Positions 35,866 through 47,600 of a stretch of 64,000 nucleotides of DNA are shown here, piece after piece. This DNA is from Cucumis sativus (lineage: Eukaryota; Streptophyta; Magnoliopsida; Cucurbitales; Cucurbitaceae), in NCBI RefSeq assembly GCF_000004075.3, contig NC_026659.2, positions 3,038,001 through 3,102,000 of the forward strand. Direction: 5' to 3'. Under the pieces are notes generated by a model. The model saw nothing but the letters and a program-made list of their open reading frames with translations, made no database searches and was not told the origin of the DNA. The translations under genes and the position numbers were made by a program. Every line of letters begins with the position of its first letter. The first letter of the stretch is position 1.

Positions 35866-38800
35866 CTAATTGAATAATAGCTCACCAGCTTCTTTTTTCA
35901 TCAATCCTTTTACCTGTTTTGCTGATAGTCCGATCTTCATTAGATCATCAATCTGCTCAAATTAGGTACAAAAGGAAATCTCATGTGAGTTTGTGGATGA
36001 ATCAACACCATTGACTCGTTGAATTAAACGTTATAAATCTGTTTGATAATGGTTTTGTTTGCTATGAATAAAGGGAAATATCGATATCCATTTGTGGTGT
36101 TTGTGTCGGGTGGGGGGTACTCACACTATTAAAAGGCTCGGGCGATTCTTTGCGAAGTTCAATTATTGCTGCTGCTCTCTTCTCTCCAATACCCTGGGGA
36201 GTGAAAAGATTTATCTTAATCTTTTGAAAGAAAGCAATTTTCAAAAGTTGAAAAGATAATTGTTAGCATACTTACATTCAATTGTTTCAATTCTTCCCTG
36301 TGAAGGGCAAATAACAGAAAAAGGAAAAGAAGCTTGTCAAATAGGAAATTAAACAAAAAATATTCTTCCTATTCCTAATATTGTAAGCTTAAGCAAAGGA
36401 TATATGAGTCAGATGCATAGTTCTAAGCGTCCATTGGAAATCCACCAGAACCAAAAGCAACAACTTACTTGCTAGCTGTGTTAATAAACCTTAGAAGATC
36501 CTCCACTAGCAATTTCTGAAGAACAAAAAGAAAAGGAGAGATTAAAAGGCAATGAGATCAACAAATTTACCACAACTTTGTCAAATCTAACCTGCAAACC
36601 CGTACTGCGCTTGCTTAGTTTTTCCCAAGGAGTAGTAGTTGGATTTGCAACATCCTCTTCATCATAAACCTGCAAACTTCGTTCCATTTTCGGAGTTTGT
36701 TGTTCCGTAACAGCATCAGTAGAGACTAAGGCATATGGATCATCACTAACAGGGATCTTACACGTTGGTGTCGAAGAACAGAGTAACTTCAAACTGTTTG
36801 ATAATGCTTGTAATCGTGCACTGATTGGAGGAGATGATTCTTCATTGATCATATAGCTACTGTTTTCCTTATCTAAACACGAATCTGTAAAACATAAACA
36901 AGAAATTTATGTAAAACATTAAAGTATTTTCATAAAAAAAAAGCTAACAAAGCTGATGACATTATGACCTACTTTGAACAGCAAACAAACTGGTGCTACT
37001 GGTCACCTCAGGTGTGCTTTCCACAAGAATGTCGTCAATATTGATCATTGAGTAATTGTCTTCCTCGTTGATATTTTGACCTATAATCAGTTAGAAAATA
37101 TATAATTTACATACAACAGACGTGCACACCCAACCTACTAATATCTTCACTTTGGTACAAAATCATCATACCACCTCCATTGGCAGATAATACACTCATG
37201 TCGTTATCGATTCTTTCAGGTTCTTGCTTGCTATTAGAAACAACCTAGGTAAAAAAAAAAAAAGAGAAGTGTAAAATATGTATGCCAGAGTTTCATGCAA
37301 TTTACTAAAACAATAGATAATCACCTCTGGCACAATAGTAGTTTCTACCGAATTGGAAATTTCTGCAACAGATAGTTCCTGAGAAATGAAAATTTGTCTT
37401 AAACGAGGAACAAAAAGATCTAACGTGTTCTTCGTGTTATTGAGCCTTCTATATACTTGCCTTCTCCAATGCAGAAGTAGATTCTTCTTCCGGCTTTATA
37501 GAACATGACAATGGTTTCACCTAACAGGGCGGCGACAGTATTAAATTCTTTGTGCATTGGATTGGATTGGAGGGAGGATGTAAATACATGAACAAAAAAT
37601 CAGGTTAGACATATAACTCAGTAACGGTTTCCTACCTGGTCTATAACAGAAATAGGTCCTCCATTCTTCAAACGTTCACGTCTAGAAGATGCACTTGACA
37701 ATTTAGTTTCCTGAAAAGAAAATGTTCAAAATGAGGTGATATACAAATTATATAAAGGAACAACTTCGAATTCTGGAAGTTATATAAAGAAACCAGAAGA
37801 TATTTTGACTTTGTTGTTTATTATGATATATTGTTTCTAACAGTTGTTCTAGTTTGAAGATATATTGTAGTATTATTACTTGTAAATTCAGCAACATGCT
37901 TTCAGACAGTGACCAAAATGCAAGTGCAAGGGCTTTAGTTGGCATAAAAATGCTTGTAGCCTGAGAGTTGGCGACGCTAAAAACAGGCGCAACCTTTTTA
38001 TTTATATAGTCTTCAATTTCTTTAAACAGATCAATAGTTGTAAAGTAGTTATTAGAGAAACTTTTGCTCAGTGCAGTGTTTATCTTTGAGAGGTTTGATT
38101 CTCGATCCACCATATTGATTAAGGTTTCAAAATTTATCCTATGGAAACTTCAAGTTTCCTCTGTCCATATCGTTTCCAATAACAGAATAACAATTGTAGA
38201 ATCACTCTTTGAAAGAAATGATATGCCACAATATGATAGTATAATAATATCTTAGCAACCAAAGAAGATAGATTAGATACCTTGTCCAGTTTTCCCAAAT
38301 AACTTGTTGCATCATCGAACAACTTCCTTCAAATTGGGGATAAAAAGAAGATATACAAACTAGTTAGAATTCATATATCCATATGAAATATCAATTCAGA
38401 TGTAAGTGTCTGATTGAGTTTTAATTTGTATATACTTCATTTTATACCTTCCTTTCATTGCAGAGGAGGTTGTACTAACACTAGCCTTCTTTTCAGAAAA
38501 TGAAAATCGGGAGATGGTCTGCTTCTTTGCAGTTGCAGAAACGCTCTTGGGTATTTGGCTTTTAAGTGATGAATGCACCGCAGAATTTGTTGAACTCTTC
38601 ATTTTCCTAATGGCACTTGAAGCAACGCGCTTAATTACTTGACAAGATCTAGCTGCTAAGTTCGCCATGTAGATGGAGTCTTGGCAAAATGATGAATTCT
38701 GCAACCAACAAGTAATTGTGGAAACAAGGACAGTCATGAAAAGTGCATGAAAAACAATGACAGTCATGAAAAACCCAAATTAAACTCTATACCAAGCAAC

Positions 38801-40885
38801 TAATCATCAAAATCTTGCTTTGCGCTCCTCCCAAGGAATCTTGCAGAATGCGTGTAAGCTTACTTTCTCGATATGGCACGTGGTTATCATTTGAATTCAA
38901 AGCAGAAGCAACATTCAGCAAGGCGTATATCGACTTGTTAATTTTACTATTTTCGACGAGGCTCGTGCCATCAGTACTTCTCCTTCTAGCATCTTCATAA
39001 CCTTATATAGAAGCAACAAGATGAGGAATTAAACAAGAAAGTAATTGAAGTACTTTTTCCTATAACTATTTGACAGGTCTTATAAATTTAACTACCAGCC
39101 ATGTCAACGAAATTCATCTTGGAAACAAAACGAGTATCTGGCGCAGTCTCATTGGTAGATGAAATATGCACTATCAAGCCCCTGTGGCTTCTAGGAGGAG
39201 GTTCATTTGTATTCTTTTGCCCTTGTTTATGTGAACTAGAACCAACAAAATATAGTCCATGAAAATCTGATAGAGATTTCACTGGAATCTGAATAACAAT
39301 TAAAATAAAGTCAGGATTAGAAAATTTCAACAAACAAGATAAAGAATACTGATGACAAATGAATAAGCTTCAAAACTTGGGGCATAAAGGTAAAACCAGA
39401 GAACTTACCCGCGAAAGTCCCTTAAGTTGTATTTTTCCTTGACCATTATCCAATACCAGAACTGTTGCTCGTTTCGGATCCAGTAAATCATAGACATAGT
39501 CCATGTAAACTTCATAGTATGATATGGAAACTGATTTCCCTTTTTCTTTGGCCATTAGAAGTAATTCATTAATGGTTAATGATGCCAAACCCTGTTTCTC
39601 AATAGTACCCTGCAAAATGGATGGTCAAATTAATTTAAAAGATGAAGGTAACAACAACTAAATGAGGAAAGAAACAAAATAAATAAATAAAGAGGCATAA
39701 ACCAAAGAGTCCTATAAGAGGAGCATATTTCTAAAACTTCGATGACAATAGAACTAACGGCTAGTTTCAGGAAGTCGGCTAACTACCTAACCAACTAAGT
39801 AACGAACTTTTTTAACTACTAAATAGCAAGTAACTAAAGGCCCTTAGAATTAGCTAATTTATACAATTTAGAGAATATCATGAAGTAGCTACATGATAAT
39901 GGAAACCGATTAATTAAAGAAAATAAACATGATCAATGTTGCACCTGAATTGTAGAAGTTTTCCCAGTGCCTCTTGCACCATATGCGATAACTGTTGCAT
40001 GATGACCATCAAAGACCCCAGGAATCAGAGATTTCACCTCTCTTGTAAATATGTTTTCAGTGTCTTCGTTTTGCTCGTAGCAGTAGTCTACTTCATAAGT
40101 TTCCTTTCGACTGCAAAATGAATGAATCGTTTCCATCCACCAAAAAACATATTTTTAGTTCAGCAAATTGGATGGAGGAAGAATTAATTCAGCTTTGCAT
40201 TCAACAATTGCAATTGAATCGTTTAGTTTCTTTCATGAGGTTTTGAGATTGAAACCGCAATGTAATATATTATCCCCAATTTACCACTCAACTATACCTT
40301 TTAGTAGTTTGATAAATCACATTGAGGAAAAATGCTCTAGGGTTCAAATTTAACAAACTTTCCATGTAGTTCCCAGAAACATAATAGTCCATACTCGCAA
40401 TTTATTTCCCCTTGATAAACTATAACAATTCGGTTCCCATAAACCACGAATCCAATACTTCCCAGTTCTCATTTCTCCACATTTAACAAAAGCATATTCA
40501 CTGAATTCACTTTCTTCTTCTTCTCAATACTTCCATGATCATTATCTCTTAAATTACCAATTAACCCAAAAGCTTAAGCTAGTGGGTGAAGGTAAATTTA
40601 ATTATATATCACTAAATTCGTAATTCACAAACAGTAAAGTAAAGATACCATAAATTCCGTCTAATTTACAAACATCTAAACATACAAAGAAAATCACCTC
40701 ACTGGCTGGTCCCCAAAGGAAATGGCTACAGATTCGGAAGCATCCCCATTAGGCTTGTTCACAGAGATCCAAGATGCCGTAGATTCTCCATCTATTTCCT
40801 GACCAGGCAAGCTTTTGATCTTTGCAATCACTCTCACTTTTCGCCCCTCTTTGAAACCCTTGAGAGCTCTTGAAGATGAATCCAT
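35866..40885 (-). CDS. Kinesin-10 (Kid-like chromokinesin), KIN-10C-type
   Basis: Microtubule motor of the kinesin-10 family, associated with chromosomes or spindle. Eighteen exons join into 781 residues: 40885-40698, 40110-39945, 39609-39409, 39288-39096, 39001-38793, 38698-38448, 38326-38281, 38083-37880, 37710-37636, 37520-37461, 37378-37325, 37244-37172, 37080-36973, 36884-36592, 36515-36469, 36297-36276, 36193-36125, 35952-35866. The motor has P-loop GARGTGKT (107-114), switch I RSH (about 218-220) and switch II FVDMAG (245-250), then [18 protein letters not shown]. The C-terminus (about 731-781) is a helix-hairpin-helix: [18 protein letters not shown] then [12 protein letters not shown], as in Kid/KIF22 DNA binding. 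The exon 8 acceptor (CTCAAAG) is the least certain junction. Intron 10 has a GC donor. A mitotic MSA element lies upstream. Confidence 0.87.
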
Positions 40886-40961
40886 GGAAATTAGGGTTCC
40901 GACGCTTGAAATTGAGGAAGACAGTGAATAGAGATGGGAAATGAAGAGAGAAAAAAAGCGC

Positions 40962-40986
40962 GAGAGAGAGAGAAAGAGAGAGAGAT
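40962..40986 (-). repeat. GA/CT-rich tract in kinesin leader
   Basis: Short AGAGAGAG-type run (CT on the transcript strand) in the 5' UTR, about 80-100 bases upstream of the kinesin start codon. Confidence 0.7.
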
Positions 40987-41049
40987 AAGAATTGAATTTG
41001 TGAGTGTTTGGGTGTATTTTAGAAATTATAATTCGGTGAAGAAATGAAG

Positions 41050-41060
41050 TAGCCGTTAGG
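41050..41060 (-). promoter_or_regulatory. Perfect mitosis-specific activator (MSA) element
   Basis: The minus strand reads CCTAACGGCTA, an exact fit to the MSA consensus YCYAACGGYYA bound by MYB3R factors that drive G2/M genes. It is 165-175 bases upstream of the kinesin start codon and in its orientation. Confidence 0.75.
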
Positions 41061-41127
41061 TATTTCAAAATTTGATTTTTCGGCGCTCGCATGGTGCTGT
41101 CACGCTCCTTCGAGCGGGCAATGCAAA

Positions 41128-41145
41128 TGGGCCTTGCTCGGCCCA
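41128..41145. promoter_or_regulatory. Inverted pair of site II (TGGGCC) elements
   Basis: TGGGCC at 41128-41133 and its reverse complement GGCCCA at 41140-41145 flank a 6-base spacer, upstream of the kinesin MSA element. Site II motifs are bound by TCP factors in promoters of proliferation genes. Confidence 0.65.
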
Positions 41146-41757
41146 ATGAAACGTCTTTTCAATTTTGGAGATTCTTTAGAAAAAAAAAAAATACTATAAC
41201 TTAAAAAGGGAACTAAATAAATTTGATGTTAATTTATTGAATATAGTGTGGGATATTTTTTTAATTTTCAAAAATCTGATAAAGCTTGGAATTTGAACAA
41301 TAAATCTATCGATCACTTAGTAAAAATTATATGTCCGTTTGACATATGGTGAAACTATTTGAAATAGAAGGTTAAAAATGTTGTTTCTAAAAACTAAAAT
41401 TTTGAAATACACAAATCAAAACTATTTCTAAACGAATATATCTAATTTGAACTTAACGAATACGAAAACATAAGACGTAATTCAAAATAGGGTTTTCTTG
41501 TTCATTGTGCAAACAAAATCTTCACTTATAGAACAAGTTCAAAATTTTCTTCCCCCATTGATTTTCTTTCCTTCCAAGCAAACAATAACAAGAAAAATAA
41601 AATAAAATAAAAACATTCTTATCTCGAACTCTTGCTATAAAAGAAAATTAGTTCTCTAATTTTTATTTCTCTTTCTCTTCTCAGGATGAATATTTGAGAA
41701 TTGAATTTAATTTGGTTGCTGCTGATTTTACATATTCATATATAATCTCTTGAGGAA

Positions 41758-43428
41758 ATGAAGAAATTAAAGATTATTTCATGTCTCAAAAAGTTCCTTT
41801 CATGCTCAGGTAATTTCTAATTATATATATATATATATATATAAACATTTTCTCTATAGAGTGTGAGAATATATTATATGTTGTTGCATTATTATTATTT
41901 AAGTAAATTGCAAAAACTAAAATAGAATGATTATCGTAATTATATCCTCAAAATTGATTCATCAAACTAATACCAAAATTAAAATTTGCTCAATAATAAT
42001 AATTTTCGTACAAGAAATTGGAACTCTAAAATGTATATATACAATTATATATTGTTACTATTTATGTAATTATTGAATTTTTTTTTGTTGGAATGCTATG
42101 AAATCGATTATCTAATGTTTCTAAAGTGTGAGATTTCATCGAATTTGTATTTGACAAAGTTTGTATTATTTTTCGACTCGAGGTGTGTACTATATAAAAT
42201 ACCTAACCCAAAAGTAGGCGACAACACTACTCTGTAATTTAAAGGGTATTCTCTCTGAAAATAAATTGTTAGTATAAATCATGCAAATTATCTTTGTTGT
42301 GTCGATTTTGTATTGTTTTTTGTTTTCTTTATCTGTCAATTTCTTAACACATTTATTTGAATAGACGGTGGGCAACACGTTATAAATTATCCAGTAGACA
42401 CAGATGTAGGGGAGGAGTATGCGAATGCGTTTCGCACCGAATCATACATCGACTTTTGGACGCGTGTTGTTGCCTTAAACAATGGAGACAATCTCACAGC
42501 CCAAGTTTCATTAGAGTCCACAACTGCAACTCGCCTCTCATCTTATAGACTTTTTGTTGAACATTTACTTGACCCACCTCAGCCCACCATTAAAACAATT
42601 CTAACTGCACATCTTGGACCCAATTCTTGCTCCCTTCTCTTAGATCATTACTTCTCTCACACAGCCAATGCTTCTCTCTTATGTAGTCGTATACTAAAAC
42701 AAATTGTTCACTTACGTCTCAAACTCCATTCTTTAGATCAAAACAAACAAGAATTTAATCACGACGACTCTCATTTCAAACAACTCTTGGTTCGTTTGTT
42801 TGAATTCTCCAACGATAGTACTCCCAACTCATTTGTACCATATTGTATGGAACAAGTTCAAATAATTCAAAATGGATGTTCCAAATTGCTAAAGCGCCTC
42901 GAGTATAGTCGTGATAAGACTCGAGACAAGCTCAAGAGAGTTAGATACTTTCAACATAGTTCAGCTGGATTTTTGGTGGCTATAACTGCATCATTTACGG
43001 TAATAGTCGTGACTCATGGAATTGCTTTGTTTGTCGCTGCACCTGGCTTCCTTGTGGGTGCCATAAAGTTGGCTAAAAAGTCAAGAAAGCTAGCAAAGGA
43101 AGTTGCCCAACTTAACGTTGCTGCCAAAGGGACATACACTTTGAATAGGGATTTTGATACAATTGGTAGGCTTGTGGCTCGGTTGAGTCATGAACTCGAG
43201 CATATGAAGGTGATGGCAAAGTTTTGGCTTGACAAAGGGGGAGATAAACGTTGGGCCATTGATGAACTGGCACGCCAATTAAATCAAAGTCATGAGAACT
43301 TCAACCAACAATTGGATGAGCTTGAGGAGCATTTGTATTTGTGTTTTATGACCATAAATCGAGCTAGAAATCTTGTAGTAAAAGAGATTTTAAATTTGAG
43401 TAAGCCTATAAAGATTTCGTATCTATAA
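41758..43428 (+). CDS. UPF0496 (DUF677, AT14A-like) family protein
   Basis: Two exons (41758-41809 and 42365-43428) join into 371 residues, the usual family size. The 52-base first exon encodes MKKLKIISCLKKFLSCS, a basic, Cys-containing N-terminus. The body has the family features: VGEEYANAFRTESYIDFWTR near the start, long helices in the middle, a pair of adjacent hydrophobic segments (AGFLVAITASFTVIVVTHGI then ALFVAAPGFLVGA) and coiled-coil-prone C-terminal helices (LARQLNQSHENFNQQLDELE). Members are plant-specific, membrane-associated and sometimes linked to stress or cell adhesion-like roles (AT14A). Molecular function is not established. Confidence 0.87.
41822..41843. repeat. TA dinucleotide microsatellite
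   Basis: About eleven TA units, starting 12 bases downstream of the UPF0496 exon-1 donor. Confidence 0.9.
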
Positions 43429-44079
43429 TCATGAAAAATAATAAAGAAGAAGACTCGACAAAAAAATTGAAATTATTTTTGTTTCCTTTATTCTAAACCT
43501 ATTTTTGTGTAAAAAATCAAAATTTATTCTCAAAATATACTTGAATTTACTTTTTAGTTAAAAAAGTAACGTGAATTCTCCAAATTCTCAATAAATTTAT
43601 AAATTTTTAAAAAAGAAAAAAAGTTAATATATTTACCCAATAAAACTCAAATAAATTCTCTACCTATGTTATAATAAATTAAGTTTTTCACTAGTCCAAT
43701 GATACATCGATAAAGTAAAATTACAGCAAGAAATTTATATCAAAGTATTAAATTTTCTCTCACGTATAAAACCATCGACTATATTATCGCAAATTACTTC
43801 CAATAATTTCTAAAACATTTCAAATACAAACTTAACAAAACACAAGCCATTTTAAAATTGAAACCAAAATCAAAGGGTAACTTGAACTTAAATGGGATTT
43901 AGGAAATAATTAATAATATAAAGGGTAGCATACCATTAGGCATTAGCTAAAATTCGTGGAAGAGAATGGAAGATTAAGTTGAGAATCTGATAAAGAAAGT
44001 ACAATACACCTGGCAAGTTTTGATTGGAGAGAAGAGAACCAATGAAAAGTAAGAGAATAAACATGAAGAGAAAAGCATG

Positions 44080-44240
44080 GTAGGGCCGGCGCACGTGTGA
44101 AGGTTCGGGTGGCATTTGGGGGTTATTTGGAAAGACCCCACCAAGGAAGCCCTAAGGTCCTCACCTTAAGCATATAATAAAAATTCTTGTACCCTAATTT
44201 AAATCATATCATATTTCTCTTCTACTCTACTCTATCACAT
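44080..44240 (+). promoter_or_regulatory. Promoter-like island without a recognised gene
   Basis: GC-richer segment with GGGCCGGCGCACGTGTGAAG (G-box CACGTG at 44092-44097), a TATA-like TATAATAAAA at 44173-44182 and a CT-rich leader-like stretch (44217-44240) 35-65 bases further on. The order matches a plus-strand plant promoter and 5' UTR, yet no coding exon follows. Confidence 0.4.
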
Positions 44241-44315
44241 CAAATTAACACTTTCATCTCTTTACAAACTCAATTATACTCCATTTAAAACAAATACAAA
44301 AATTCACTCAAGTTT

Positions 44316-44318
<3 letters not shown>

Positions 44319-44355
<37 letters not shown>
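44319..44355. repeat. Long TA dinucleotide microsatellite
   Basis: About eighteen uninterrupted TA units. Confidence 0.92.
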
Positions 44356-44361
<6 letters not shown>

Positions 44362-44488
44362 TTAATAAAGGTTCTCGTGCGAGAATTGTATATAAATACC
44401 TTATTTACAATATTAAAATATAGAAGGAATGGTTTGATACTCTTTTGACAATAATTTAAATTTGAGATATTTTCATATATGAACCAAC

Positions 44489-44645
44489 ATATTTATAAAA
44501 TATAACAAAATATCATAGTTTATATACATAAATCAAAATAGATTACTATTTTGTGTGTATATGTATCAATGATAGACACAGATAATAGTCTATCGTGGTA
44601 TATCATAAATAGATTGTTATATTTGTAAATATTTTAAGAAAAATT
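44489..44645. mobile_element. MITE-like inverted-repeat element, fourth copy
   Basis: ATATTTATAAAATATAACAA at the left is mirrored by TTGTTATATTTGTAAATATT at the right. The core has AATGATAGACACAGATAATA and GTCTATCGTGGTATATCA, a palindromic GATAGAC/GTCTATC pair. It is the same family as the copies near 26 kb and 35 kb. Confidence 0.62.
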
Positions 44646-47600
44646 TGATATAAAATTGAGAAATTTTTATTTGTATTATTTTTATTTATTTTTCAATTGT
44701 ATTATTTTATTTTTAGTATATTATTCTTTGAGGTTTTCATTAAATTTAAAAGATGGTTGGATGCAGTTTAGTGATCTCTTAATGTTAGTTTATAGTGATT
44801 TTTTTTTTTTGGCAATTTTGTAGCATTTAATTACATTTTAAACTTTAGTATTTTTCAATTTAGTCATTATTTAGCTATTGTGTTTTAAAATTTTAATGAT
44901 TTAATTCCTATAATGAAAAATATTATGGGTACGATTTTTTACATTTCTAAAAGTATCAAATGATTTTATAAAATATAAACGTTAAATTGTTACGTAATAA
45001 AAATTGATATTTACTTTTGATAAAATATTTTTAAAATAGATATTAAGGTGCTACAATTTTAAAAATATGAAAATTATATATTATTACATATTAAAGGTTG
45101 GAAATCTAATAGGTACAAAATTGAGAATTATATGTTGTCTACACTTTTACCGAACTAAAATTTAATTAGAAACCAATATAACATATTTCATACAAACCCG
45201 ACGGCGGATACCAATTAGAATAATACACTATTTCAAAACGATCTCAACGTGAAATTATACAAAAACGTAAAAATGACTATATCTGATATATTTCTAAACG
45301 TTCTTATAGATTTTCATACAAAACAAACATACAATTATTGAAAATATGTCCAAAGCAATTGCATGCACGTAAAAAGATTCCAACTATATATGGATTCCTG
45401 AAAAACGAACCATATCTAATCATCATACCATTTCAAGAACTTTTAGAGTATACTTGAGCTAACTGATATACATCAACCTGACTCTTTCCCTTGCTTTCCA
45501 AGGTTGATTCTTACTTCATCCTCAATACTGTAGGTCGTGTTTATGTTGTTTAACATGTGAGAATATAGACTTGATCGATATTGTGGATAACTATGTCTTT
45601 CTCTTAGTATCAAAATTTGGAGACATGACAGAGACATATTCATTCTCTTACCTAGATTATTATTTTTTCTTTTTACTTTCTTTTTTATGGTGTGACTCGA
45701 ATAGATTCTTTAGAGTTCAAACATGATATTTTCGATACAAAAGTTCATATTTGATTGATATATATTTTTGTTGACGTTAAATTTACCAAAAGTATAAAAC
45801 TTTAAGGGATATTTTAAAATCACACAACTAATATAATTATTATATATCATTCCTCTTAACATAAAACAAGTTCATAGTAAAATAGTAAGAGACTATTACC
45901 GACCAATATTCGGTTGATAACTATAACTAGTTTAAGGATTAATTAATATAGTATCAAAAACATTTTAAACAATCAATTTAATTATAATCCATTTTTTGAA
46001 TTATTTGCTACCAAGTGTGTCCATGAATATAGACCAATAATAGTATGTTAGTCTTTCAAGTATTTGTAACTCCAACTATGTCAAATTATTATTTTACCCC
46101 TAGGTTACTTCTAGTCTTTAAACACCAGTGCTCCTCTAATGAACAACCTATTTATGGTCCAACCACTAAACAAAAACCCCTCTCGTGCCATAGAGAGGGT
46201 AGAGTTCTTTGTTCAAGTTCTAGAGACAGTATTTAAGGGAATACTTATCTACTTACCCTAAAGTCGAAAAGAAGTGAATTTCATCTTGTGTGACTATGTT
46301 TCCAGCTCCTTATTCGGTCTTGTCCCAACTCTGTTTTCACTAATATTTTGTTTTTAATTTTCCTACTAAACAAACTCTTAACTTCTAAAGACACACTAAA
46401 AATTAAAATAATATACGTCTTAAACACATACATATTATCATAACCTACATAATAAAACAGTTTGTACGTACCCTAAATATATACTATTATAAGTCACATA
46501 TTACAAAACCAACTTAAATAGGATGAAAACATTCACCTTTAAACCCACTTTCATGCTCACTTCTAACCATTAAAAAAGAAATTAAGATGTTTAAGTTAAC
46601 TAAACTAACTTAAAGTGAGTTTCCTTGACACAACTTTTTATTACTTATTTATGTTAGAGGGGGAGATGGCTAAAGCCCAAATATGGGCTCAAAGCATGCA
46701 AGCCTTAATGGAAGAGTCCATGCCCTTCTCTTAGTTTAATAACCAAATAGACAAAAGAAGTGGGTTTGTTAATTTATTTATTTATTATTCTTTTAAAATT
46801 TGGAATAATTAAAATTCTTCTAATTCTACTCTCTCACTTTCCAATATTAAAACAATGTTAAAGGGAAGAGATTATTCTTTTCCTAATTTTAGAAAATAAA
46901 GATGCTCACATGAGTTATGATCAAGTGAAAAGTGGTGGTAAGTAAATCTCTTTCCAACTTATTCTAAAAGAGTATTCATGCAAAGTCTTTTTAGTCAAAA
47001 CTATATCTCTTATTTTCATTGCCCATAAATGCTTTAGTTCTAAAAAAAGAGTTGTTTTGTATGATTCTCACACTTCCAACTTGCTCAAGTTGTTAGTTTA
47101 TTCACTTAAAAAGAGAATAAGACCTTCTCAAGTAAATCTCCATCCCTTCTCTTCTCACTGCTTCTTAGCTACGTTGCTTTCTTTTGAAGTTTATCCCTTA
47201 ATATAATTCGATCCTTAAAGAATCGTCTAAATTGACTAGAGAAAAAACGTTTTTAAAAATGATGATCATATGCATATATTATTTAATATAAAATAAAACA
47301 AACTTTTGTTGTCATCCACTTCTATCTTTCTTTCTTTTTAAAATAACTTATTTTCAAAATTAACTACTCGTCAAATTTAGAAATTTCGAACATTAAATAT
47401 AGGAAAAATGGAAGAACTTAAAATGAGTTTGAAAGAGTTCCAAGAGCTCTAATTGCTATTCATAAATGGCAATGGAAAAATGTTAAAAAAGGACATCCTA
47501 TACTATTAAATCAGAAGAATTAATGATAAAATTAGAAGGGAAATCTAAGTTGCCATCAACATCTTTGTTCTAATAATGAGTGAATGTATAGATACTTAAT

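Larger units (their letters stand above)
40886..41757. other. Bidirectional promoter region, kinesin-10 / UPF0496
   Basis: 872 bases separate the two divergent start codons. Kinesin-side signals (GA tract, MSA, site II pair) are all within 260 bases of its ATG. The UPF0496 side is AT-rich with a CT-rich leader (about 41660-41690). Confidence 0.6.

Noticed and set aside
37880-38113. Starting kinesin exon 8 at the ATAG acceptor near 38143.
   Set aside because: That acceptor would bring a stop into frame. The downstream CTCAAAG acceptor at 38084 keeps the frame, though it remains the least certain junction.
40886-41146. In-frame upstream Met extending the kinesin by 87 residues.
   Set aside because: The extension is translated from a GA/CT-rich leader, the MSA element and site II promoter [14 protein letters not shown] at 40885 is the sensible start.
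46045-46236. 63-residue plus-strand frame in the gene desert.
   Set aside because: No start context, no homology recognised, and it spans the small hairpin; probably chance.
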